64,000 bases of DNA from Pseudomonas marginalis (GTDB taxonomy: Bacteria > Pseudomonadota > Gammaproteobacteria > Pseudomonadales > Pseudomonadaceae), in assembly GCF_024169655.1 (NCBI RefSeq), contig NZ_JALJWV010000001.1, forward strand, positions 2,981,001-3,045,000. Reading direction: 5' to 3'. The notes beneath the pieces are model-generated. The model made no database searches and had not been told where the DNA came from. It was given only the letters and a program-made list of their open reading frames with translations. Below, piece by piece: positions 56,716 through 64,000 of the stretch (its first letter is position 1; every line of letters begins with the position of its first letter). Both the position numbers and the translations under genes were made by a program.

Positions 56716-58424
56716 TGACGGGTTTATCTCCAGTCTCCGAGCGTGCAATCGTTCTTGCGCCGATGGGGCGGGACGGCGCGTTGGCGTTGATGATGCTCAA
56801 CGAGGCCGGTTACAGCGGCATGATCGCCACTAGCCTGATGGCCTTGTGCGGCGCACTGGAAGAAGGTGCCGGCCTGCTGATTATTGCGGCCGAAGCCTTG
56901 CACGGCGTTGACCTGGAGCCGCTGCTCGAGTATTTGCACCAGCAGCCTGCGTGGTCGGATCTGCCCATCGTATTGATGACCCATCACGGCGGCGCCGAGC
57001 AGAACGGCTCCTCGCACCTGAGCGGGTTGTTGGGCAACGTCACCTTCCTCGAACGGCCTTTCCACCCCGTGACGTTGATCAGTCTGGTCAGCGCCGCACT
57101 GCGCGGTCGGCGGCGGCAATACGAGGCGCGCGACCGGCTGATCGACCTCAGCGAAAGCGAACTGCGCTTGCAACGCACGCTGGAGACGCTTGAGCAGCAA
57201 GTAGAAGAACGCACCGCGCAGTTGCGCAGCAATGAAGAAGCGCTGCGTCAATCGCAGAAAATGGAGGCCGTTGGCCAATTGACCGGCGGCATCGCCCACG
57301 ACTTCAACAACATGCTCACCGGCATCATCGGCAGCCTGGAGTTACTGCGCAGGCGCGTCTCCCGCGGCAAATTGGACGACCTGGACAGCCTGATCGATCT
57401 GGGCGTCACCTCCGCCAACCGGGCCGCCGGCCTTACCCACCGCCTGCTGGCGTTCTCCCGCCGGCAATCGCTGGATTCAAAACCCGTCGAGATCAACCAA
57501 CTGGTGACCTCCATGGGCGAACTGTTGCAACGCAGCATCAATGAAAGCATTGCCCTGGACATGCGCCTCAGCGCCTCGCTCTGGACCGCCGAGGCCGACC
57601 CCAACCAGTTGGAAAGCGCACTGCTCAACCTGGTGATCAACGCACGCGATGCCATGCCCAACGGCGGCAATCTCACCGTGGAAACCAGCAACCGTCATCT
57701 CGACAGTGTGTTCACCGCGGCCTACGGCACCTTGCAACCCGGTGACTACGTGGAATTGAGCGTCAGCGACACCGGCTGCGGTATCCCGGAAAGCGTGATG
57801 GGGCGCGTCTTCGACCCTTTCTTCACCACCAAACCCATCGGCCAGGGCACCGGCCTCGGCCTGTCGATGATTTACGGTTTTGCCCGGCAATCCGGTGGTC
57901 ATGTGACGATCCACAGCGAAGTCGGAAAAGGCACCACGGTCAGCCTGTTCCTGCCACGCTGCGTCGGTGAAATGGTGGTGGCCGAAGCGGCAAACCCCGC
58001 GCGTCTGCCCTTTGCCAATGCCGGTGAAACGGTGTTGATCGTGGAGGACGACCCTGCGGTCAGGGTCCTGGTCTGCGCCGTGCTGAAAGAGCTCGGCTAC
58101 GCATTTATCGAAGCCGGCGATGCCAACACGGCCGTGCCGATCATCGAGTCCGACCAGCGCATCGACCTGATGATCAGCGACGTCGGTCTGCCGGGTATGA
58201 ACGGCCGGCAACTGGCGGAAGTCGGCCGGCAGATCCGACCGGAACTCAAGGTGCTGTTTATCACCGGTTATGCCGAACACGCGACGGTGCGCGGTGGTTT
58301 TCTGGAGCCTGGGATGCAGTTGATTACCAAGCCGTTCACCTTTGATCTGTTGACGGCGAAAGTCAGGGAGATGATCCGCACAGCCGCCAGCCAACCGGAG
58401 GCGGCTAGCAACAGAGTGCAATAA
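56715..58424 (+). CDS. Hybrid sensor histidine kinase with degenerate N-terminal receiver
   Basis: 569 residues. Residues about 8-130 resemble a receiver fold (LLIIAAEALHG, LPIVLMTHHGG, TFLERPFHPVTL) but lack the phospho-Asp pattern, so it is a pseudo-receiver. A coiled coil follows (about 140-185), then HisKA with His195 in GGIAHDFNNMLTGI and HATPase (NLVINARDAMPNGG, VSDTGCGIPESV, GTGLGLSMIYGF). The C-terminal receiver has Asp489 in LMISDVGLPGMNG and Lys in ITKPFTF. GTG start inside the KaiC stop. A CheA-like soluble kinase with no membrane helix, probably taking input from the KaiC protein. Confidence 0.92.
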   Translation: MTGLSPVSERAIVLAPMGRDGALALMMLNEAGYSGMIATSLMALCGALEEGAGLLIIAAEALHGVDLEPLLEYLHQQPAWSDLPIVLMTHHGGAEQNGSSHLSGLLGNVTFLERPFHPVTLISLVSAALRGRRRQYEARDRLIDLSESELRLQRTLETLEQQVEERTAQLRSNEEALRQSQKMEAVGQLTGGIAHDFNNMLTGIIGSLELLRRRVSRGKLDDLDSLIDLGVTSANRAAGLTHRLLAFSRRQSLDSKPVEINQLVTSMGELLQRSINESIALDMRLSASLWTAEADPNQLESALLNLVINARDAMPNGGNLTVETSNRHLDSVFTAAYGTLQPGDYVELSVSDTGCGIPESVMGRVFDPFFTTKPIGQGTGLGLSMIYGFARQSGGHVTIHSEVGKGTTVSLFLPRCVGEMVVAEAANPARLPFANAGETVLIVEDDPAVRVLVCAVLKELGYAFIEAGDANTAVPIIESDQRIDLMISDVGLPGMNGRQLAEVGRQIRPELKVLFITGYAEHATVRGGFLEPGMQLITKPFTFDLLTAKVREMIRTAASQPEAASNRVQ

Positions 58425-58501
58425 AGCCACGGTTCAAAAATGGAATCGGTCGAGGGGCTTCGGTACGAAGGATTAACACTGGGACTCGGAATTTATACCC
58501 A

Positions 58502-61500
58502 GTGGATTTTCCAATCCTGATGATAGAGCCGCCACCAATGACGATTTCCAGCAGCCTTGCGCACGCTTTGTCCCCGCATCCTTCCACCGCCAACGACACG
58601 CTGGAGCCAGCTGCGCAGGTAGCTGTAGCGCCCGACCGCAAAAGCCCTCACCTCTCTGCCCCTGGCAATTCCCCCCGCGCCAGGGGCGACAGTGAATTGG
58701 CGCAGAACTACGGCAAGGCATTGCTGGGCTTCAGCGGAGTTCCCGCCCACGACAACGCGATCATGGTGGATATTCCGCCGGATTCAACCTTCGGTCAGTG
58801 GTGGAGCCTGCTGGGCGATGCCGCTCGGTCTCCGGAGTTCCTCGACTGGCGGCGCCAGGTCAGAGCCCTGCCCAGCTCGATCAAGATCGTGCCGCAAAGC
58901 GGTCAAGTCACCTACCGTGTCACCCCAGACGTTTCGCCCAATACGCCCTTACAGCTGCGTGCGAGCGACGACAAGCACTGGTCGGCGGTGCGAGGGCCGT
59001 TAATGGATGCCGGAGGGATCATCTCCGACAGGAACCGGCCGTTCCCCCTTCCGTTGTCCGGGAGCACCAACCGTGCGCCGGCCTGGCTGGTTGGGCAGTT
59101 CTACCAAGAGCCGACGCGAATCGCCCCTTCCGACTTCCAGCAACGTGCCGCCGAGCTGGAGCGCGATAAAACCTTTGCTCCGCTTGACCCCGCTGTGTTC
59201 CCTGGGCTCCAGGAAAAGCGCAGCGAGGATGCACTCAAGCAGCAGCAGACGCTGCTGGGGAATATCAACAACCGGCACCAAGCCGCTGTATTGTTGAAGC
59301 ACCTGGGGACAGTGCTTGCCTCCGGCGCCCTTGAGCTGTCGCAGGTTCCCGCGTATCTGCGTGAAACCACCTTCGAATTGAACCCCCATTCCTCATACGA
59401 ACAGGACCGCGGCGCGCAGGACGGAGGCCTGGTCAGCCTGGCTGATTTTCTTGAATACCACGGCTTTGAAAAAACCCGCACTGCACAGGAAGTGGAGAAC
59501 CTCAAGCTATTCCTCCTCGCGCCCACACCGCGAAGTCCCGCCCATGGCAACTATGGTGGCGCGCTGTCCTGGCCGCAACCGATCGGTACGGACACCCAGC
59601 GCCAACTGTTAGCATTCTTGCAGCATGGCAATGTTGGCGACCTGAACCTGGGAAGCAATCGCAATGTGTTGGAAGCGTTGATGCAAGGTGTGGCAGTCGA
59701 AGCCCACGAGCTTCGCAACCCACGACAACTGCTCGACCGCATCATCCAGTCGCCCAAGGGCCAGGCGCTAGGGGCGGCCATTCAGGCCAAGTTCAACACC
59801 CTATCAGTCAAAGGCAGCGTCAATGACTGGCTAATGGCGGCCTTGAACCTGAATTACACCGATGCATTCACCCAGGCAAACTTGCCCCAGAAGCACATTT
59901 CAGGCTTTGACCTGGCCGGCCAGCAGCTTAAAGGCAAACCTTTGTCAGAGACGGCCCAGCGCGTGGCCGACCATTTGTACTACATCACAAAAGAGGCTTC
60001 GTCACCGGAAAAAGCCCTTATCCAGGCCAACCTGAAGCTGGCCTCCAAGGCGCCGGAGTTGCTGGTCAAGGATATCCCGGCCACGGTCACTCACGGCTCC
60101 CCCGCCCACGTCAGCTTCAGTACCGCGGTGGCCCGCATAGAGGCTGAGACGCCGGGCCGGGCATCAACCATGAGTTACGGGGAGGTCATGTTGCACGCCG
60201 ATATCGCCCCGGTGTCCCAGGCTCAGCGTCAGATCGAATATGTCGCCCAGCATGAAGCACTCAAGGAGTGGGGCCTGACCAACCGCATCGTCACGAGCGT
60301 GACGTCGCCCGCGGATATGCAAACCATTACCGACGCCTTTAACCAACAGGCTGGCGAACTGCGCGCCGCATCCGAAGCACAGCGCACGCCTGTGCCTGCG
60401 TCGCGCAAGGAGTTGGCCCTGGCCGAATTGCGCAAGGCGCTGGGTGATGACGTACACCTGGAGCTGAAGTGCATCGTACTGGGCACTTACGATAAAGATC
60501 GACCCGGGCCCTATTCGATATTGGACTTGTACATGGAGAACATGCTGCACAACCCGCCCAAGGTGCCCTACCACCCGGCCAGGCGCGACAATAGGCCACG
60601 CCCCAACCAATGGGTGATTGAGCCCTACACGCCACCGCGCAGGGGGCCCGGCCGCTCAGCCGCCAACACCCCCAACTTCACCCTTGAAGAGGTCTTGAGC
60701 AAGACGCAAAACCTGAAGAATATCAGCAGGGAATTCGTCAGTGAGTTCAAACGGTTTGGTCAGGCCCTGGATAGCAGCGTCGCCACTCAGGTCAAGCATC
60801 TGATCGCCCAGTTACCGCTGGAAGACCGACAGAATATCGAATACGGGGGCCTGTCGATCTTCAAGGAGTTCCACGGTGAACATCAGGCCAGCGGTATCGT
60901 CCGGGTGCCGGCTGCCGAGGGCAATCCGGTGCTGTTGAAAGTGATGCGCGACGGGGTGGCCCATACCTATGAACTCAATGTCCAAAAAAACACCCTCACC
61001 AAACGTCGGGATCTCGGGGATTTTCAGCCCGGTTATCAGCCCGGGCCTCATATAGAAGACGGAAAACCACGGGATAACAGGACGCCTTACACGGACATGG
61101 CCCCCGTCACTCTGTCAATTCGCGATGAAAGCAGCGCTGTTGAACGCCAACAGCTCCTACAAGAAAAAACCGACACCGGAGGCCCGCTGAATAGTTTCGC
61201 CAGCCCTAGAAGCGCAGCCATCGGTGCCACGGTGGCCAAGGTCAGCAGTGTATGGGGAGCGCTGGAGGCCGAGGCTCGAGGGGTTACGACGGTTGAGTCC
61301 GAGGTTCCCTTCTACAGGAAGTTGAGCACGTTTCTTCTTGACTTGATCCCATTCCGCTCGGCGATCAATAACTTTATAGATGGCAATATCGGCGAAGGGA
61401 TCGTTGACTTGTCACTCGACATATTTGGCGTCTTGACGGCCGGGACGGCGACTGTGGGCAAAGCCGCAAAAATTGCAACCAGCACGCTGTCGGCGGGTGG

Positions 61501-63298
61501 CAAGGTCTTGCGTACCGCCAAGACCCTGGGGCTTGGGGCGATCAGCCTGGTCAACCCGTTGGACGGCGCGACAGATTTACTGCGCGTGACCGGGCGCGGG
61601 TTGGCAAGTGCCGGCAAACGCGTCATCACTGACACGATTCAAGACCTGCGGAAACTGCGAGGCACGCACACCCGTTATGACCTGGTCGCCGCCAGCAAAC
61701 AATACGACGCCGCCGCGATGGGCACGTTCAAGACGTCCGGTGAGACCCTGCAAGGTAGCGCTGTACTCCAAGACGGTAAATGGTATGCCTTTGATACAGT
61801 GACCCAGCGCCCGTTCGGCAAAGTACTGGATGATTTCCAGCCGTCGATACGAGGTGGCAGTCCGGAGCTTCATGCGTGGCAAAACATGCAGCGCTCTCCC
61901 TCACCGGCGTCGATTCAGATCCGAAAAGATTGGGAAATACTGCTCGATCGCCACCACGGCGACGGGACGCCCAGCGCAGCCTTTGAGAGTGGCTATGAGG
62001 ACGGCGCGCCGGAACTGATCAAAGGCTACGTCAAGGGGATGAAATCAGAAGACGTGATGAAACTGGCACTGCATCCAGACCGCACCGCACAAGAAGTGGG
62101 CACATTAGTCCGGCAGCAGGAACGGCTGGCTGTCCAGCACGGGCTCAACGGCACACAACATTTCAACGCCCACGTAAATGCCGTCGGAGGGACGTTCACC
62201 CCCGTACCTCAGGCCTTCTACCTTAGTCAGGTCAACCGTCTTTCCGAGGGTCAGTGCGCCGCTCTTACTCGTACATTCGCGTCAGCCAAGGCTCACGGAA
62301 AAGAGCGAGTATTCATTGACAACCTGTACGTCGCCGCCGCTGATCCGCGGAGCGAGGAGGCGCGAGTATTTACTCGCACATTAGGCGACGTGCAAAAGAG
62401 CATCAGCACACCGACAATGTTTCACGCCGGTAATCCGCAGCGCCAGGTAACGTATCAGGACATGATTACGGAACTGGCCAACGCGCCCGAGGGCAAGACC
62501 GTGATGATCGACTCCCCCGGCCATGCAATGCTGGCCGGGTCCGTGCCGGACGGCGACGGTAAGAAGTTCTTTTTTTACGACCCTAATTTTGGGGTGGCCG
62601 AGTTCTCAAGCGAGGCCATGATGAAGCGTGGTCTCGAAAAAATATTCAATAGCAAGAATCTCCCCGTCCAATACAAGACCTATAGCAATGACCCCAAAAA
62701 ACTTGAATTCAAGATCAGCGACCATAACGAGTCGTGGATAGGCACTGCGAGTCTTCATGACAGACCTATCAAACGGCTTTATGAAGACCCTATCCCTACG
62801 ATTATCACTAACGTGGAGCCCCCCGCTCAGACCCACTACGTCCATATGTCGGACTATACGGACGTCACCGTCACTGACCCGACGTCAATCATCAGCACCC
62901 GAGGTATTGGTGACTGTTCGGCACTGGCAGTGCTAACCGACTTGAAAGACGGTGTCTACCGGAAACGAACGTTGCTGCACTTCCCTGGCGGCACGCCGAC
63001 GACTGAACAACATAGGGTACTTAAACAACTGGAGGGGGAATTGGATCAGGGAAGCAAAGTGATTTATGTGGGCGGTGATAATGTCCGGAGCATCCCTGGA
63101 TTAGGCATCGCACTGAAGCAAAGTCACACCAGTGAACAAGTGGTGTTCAACATCGCAAACAAATACCCGGCCTCCACTACGATCGCAACGGCTAACCGCA
63201 TTGACATAAAACCCGATGGATCATTTGAGCTCTTCGAGGGGACTAACCCTGCACGGGTACTTGATCCGCATGCAAAGGCCGAGGTGCTTGCCTGGTAA
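58502..63298 (+). CDS. Very large toxin-like protein with YopT-like protease and CheD/CNF-like deamidase motifs
   Basis: 1598 residues from GTG 58502; ATGs at 58520 and 58538 are alternative starts and none has a good ribosome site. The N-terminal about 900 residues show no motif I can name but resemble the helical body of large Pseudomonas insect-type or dermonecrotic toxins. Residues about 940-1040 are a hydrophobic region (FLLDLIPFRSAINNFIDGNI, IVDLSLDIFGVLTAGTA) like toxin translocation segments. At 1245-1370 a papain-like triad is visible: LSEGQCAAL (Cys1252), DSPGHAMLAG (His1341), FFYDPNFGVAEF (Asp1360), as in YopT/C58 peptidases. At 1465-1545 RGIGDCSALAVL (Cys1472), LLHFPGG (His1493) and KVIYVGGDN recall the CheD/CNF deamidase fold. 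No signal peptide or immunity gene is seen. Confidence 0.78.
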   Translation: MDFPILMIEPPPMTISSSLAHALSPHPSTANDTLEPAAQVAVAPDRKSPHLSAPGNSPRARGDSELAQNYGKALLGFSGVPAHDNAIMVDIPPDSTFGQWWSLLGDAARSPEFLDWRRQVRALPSSIKIVPQSGQVTYRVTPDVSPNTPLQLRASDDKHWSAVRGPLMDAGGIISDRNRPFPLPLSGSTNRAPAWLVGQFYQEPTRIAPSDFQQRAAELERDKTFAPLDPAVFPGLQEKRSEDALKQQQTLLGNINNRHQAAVLLKHLGTVLASGALELSQVPAYLRETTFELNPHSSYEQDRGAQDGGLVSLADFLEYHGFEKTRTAQEVENLKLFLLAPTPRSPAHGNYGGALSWPQPIGTDTQRQLLAFLQHGNVGDLNLGSNRNVLEALMQGVAVEAHELRNPRQLLDRIIQSPKGQALGAAIQAKFNTLSVKGSVNDWLMAALNLNYTDAFTQANLPQKHISGFDLAGQQLKGKPLSETAQRVADHLYYITKEASSPEKALIQANLKLASKAPELLVKDIPATVTHGSPAHVSFSTAVARIEAETPGRASTMSYGEVMLHADIAPVSQAQRQIEYVAQHEALKEWGLTNRIVTSVTSPADMQTITDAFNQQAGELRAASEAQRTPVPASRKELALAELRKALGDDVHLELKCIVLGTYDKDRPGPYSILDLYMENMLHNPPKVPYHPARRDNRPRPNQWVIEPYTPPRRGPGRSAANTPNFTLEEVLSKTQNLKNISREFVSEFKRFGQALDSSVATQVKHLIAQLPLEDRQNIEYGGLSIFKEFHGEHQASGIVRVPAAEGNPVLLKVMRDGVAHTYELNVQKNTLTKRRDLGDFQPGYQPGPHIEDGKPRDNRTPYTDMAPVTLSIRDESSAVERQQLLQEKTDTGGPLNSFASPRSAAIGATVAKVSSVWGALEAEARGVTTVESEVPFYRKLSTFLLDLIPFRSAINNFIDGNIGEGIVDLSLDIFGVLTAGTATVGKAAKIATSTLSAGGKVLRTAKTLGLGAISLVNPLDGATDLLRVTGRGLASAGKRVITDTIQDLRKLRGTHTRYDLVAASKQYDAAAMGTFKTSGETLQGSAVLQDGKWYAFDTVTQRPFGKVLDDFQPSIRGGSPELHAWQNMQRSPSPASIQIRKDWEILLDRHHGDGTPSAAFESGYEDGAPELIKGYVKGMKSEDVMKLALHPDRTAQEVGTLVRQQERLAVQHGLNGTQHFNAHVNAVGGTFTPVPQAFYLSQVNRLSEGQCAALTRTFASAKAHGKERVFIDNLYVAAADPRSEEARVFTRTLGDVQKSISTPTMFHAGNPQRQVTYQDMITELANAPEGKTVMIDSPGHAMLAGSVPDGDGKKFFFYDPNFGVAEFSSEAMMKRGLEKIFNSKNLPVQYKTYSNDPKKLEFKISDHNESWIGTASLHDRPIKRLYEDPIPTIITNVEPPAQTHYVHMSDYTDVTVTDPTSIISTRGIGDCSALAVLTDLKDGVYRKRTLLHFPGGTPTTEQHRVLKQLEGELDQGSKVIYVGGDNVRSIPGLGIALKQSHTSEQVVFNIANKYPASTTIATANRIDIKPDGSFELFEGTNPARVLDPHAKAEVLAW

Positions 63299-63353
63299 CC
63301 CTGACTTCTCGCCGGTCAGAGACTATTCGAGCGTTGACTGACACACGGACGTG

Positions 63354-63731
63354 TCACGCCAACAACTCCTGGATACGCATTTGCAACGTATCCAGGTCAA
63401 ACGGCTTGGCCAGGATCGGCGCCTTGCGTGTGATCGGGCTGTTGCAGTCAAGAATTTCCTGCGGATAGCCACTGATAAAAATCACTTTAAGCTCCGGGCG
63501 CAACTTGATCGCCGGCTCGGCGATCTGCACCCCGGAAATACCGCCCGGCAGGCGATAGTCAGTCACCATGAGGTCCAGGTGCGGTTTACTGGCGAGGATT
63601 TCAAAAGCCTCTTCGCCATTGATCGCCTTCAATACCCGAAAGCCCAGGCCTTTGAGGTATTCGTCCAGGACAAACATAATCGATTCGTCGTCCTCGACGA
63701 TCAGAACAACGTCTTGTGCATCTTCACTCAT
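63354..63731 (-). CDS. Single-domain response regulator
   Basis: 124 residues, receiver only. Acidic pair in LIVEDDES (about 11-17), phospho-acceptor Asp58 in LMVTDYRLPGG, Thr/Ser region VIFISGYP and Lys in APILAKPFDL. There is no output domain, so it works as a phosphate sink or relay or binds a partner. ATG 63731 is preferred over an in-frame start at 63761. A histidine kinase gene on the same strand ends 78 bases upstream. Confidence 0.92.
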   Translation of the reverse strand: MSEDAQDVVLIVEDDESIMFVLDEYLKGLGFRVLKAINGEEAFEILASKPHLDLMVTDYRLPGGISGVQIAEPAIKLRPELKVIFISGYPQEILDCNSPITRKAPILAKPFDLDTLQMRIQELLA

Positions 63732-63809
63732 GGGAAGCCTTTGTCCGGTCAATTGCTGCACTTACGACCATGCAGTCACGCAGAGGTTGCGTCGAAGTGA
63801 CGATTGTTT

Positions 63810-64000
63810 TCACGCCGATGCGTCCAGGGGCAGGCACACCCGGAACAGGGCGCCCTCGCCTATCTGGCTCTGCACCTCGATGGAGCCGCCATGGGCCGCG
63901 ACGATCTGTTCGGAAATAAACAACCCCAAGCCCAGACCGGCGGCCACATGGCTGGCGGAGACGCGCTCGAACTGCTGGAAAATCCGCCTCTGATTGTCGG
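63810..64000 (-). CDS. Sensor histidine kinase, C-terminal part
   Basis: Enters from the right edge on the minus strand and stops at 63810. The visible 62 residues, RIFQQFERVSASHVAAGLGLGLFISEQIVAAHGG then SQIGEGALFRVCLPLDASA, are the F-box, G2 box and last strands of a HATPase domain. It is the probable partner of the receiver gene downstream. Confidence 0.9.
   Translation of the reverse strand, partial: DNQRRIFQQFERVSASHVAAGLGLGLFISEQIVAAHGGSIEVQSQIGEGALFRVCLPLDASA

Noticed and set aside
55237..56748. A 503-codon open frame on the minus strand
   Set aside because: Fully inside the KaiC gene on the opposite strand with no recognisable domain.

Overview
The window reads as a chromosomal segment of a fluorescent-group Pseudomonas. 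It is GC-rich, has typical pseudomonad gene families (OprI-type lipoprotein tail, Anr boxes, an arn lipid A operon, branched-chain acyl-CoA catabolism, a GTGGGAGCGGG-type REP palindrome) and many ATGA stop/start overlaps. I saw no rRNA, tRNA, CRISPR array or insertion sequence.

Layout. 1-180 is the tail of an OprI-like lipoprotein. 423-6691 is a low-oxygen block: small heat-shock protein and basic amino-acid antiporter on the minus strand; acetate kinase and alpha-glucan phosphorylase on the plus strand. Two Anr/FNR-type boxes lie between them. 6692-7148 holds a porin remnant. 7149-12331 is a catabolic cassette: Baeyer-Villiger monooxygenase, MetX-like alpha/beta hydrolase, MetA-pathway-type outer-membrane protein and AraC regulator. 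12646-17138 has a PPK2 polyphosphate kinase, a TetR/MFS divergent pair, a DUF2986 protein, a membrane-protein fragment and a secreted hydrolase. 17441-22470 returns to the low-oxygen theme, with an internally shortened NAD(P)HX repair protein and a 1195-residue fusion of a flippase-like membrane domain to an MgtA-type P-type ATPase, preceded by a third Anr-like box.

22636-23775 is an AT-rich orphan PD-(D/E)XK protein. It is followed by a CatB-type acetyltransferase, a chemoreceptor, a Bcr/CflA-type efflux pump, a tyrosine recombinase and a secreted protein of unknown function. 30235-39555 is the arn operon in the order arnC-A-D-T-E-F-ugd plus an extra GT39-like transferase; arnB is missing from its usual first place. 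39743-40453 encodes an HPP membrane protein.

40727-44789 is a tight three-gene operon: an acyl-CoA-oxidase-like protein without the usual catalytic glutamate, a cytochrome P450 fused to a RidA-like domain, and an HSL-type esterase. I recognise no described pathway for it, and it is the best candidate here for an undescribed biochemical system. 44925-52809 is a convergent valine/isoleucine-type acyl-CoA degradation locus split by a REP palindrome.

53046-64000 has a bestrophin-like channel, a HEAT/TPR protein, a double-KaiC ATPase with an overlapping hybrid histidine kinase, and a very large toxin-like protein (about 1590 residues). The toxin carries a YopT-like Cys-His-Asp triad and a C-terminal CheD/CNF-like Cys/His motif. 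A second histidine kinase/receiver pair runs in from the right edge.
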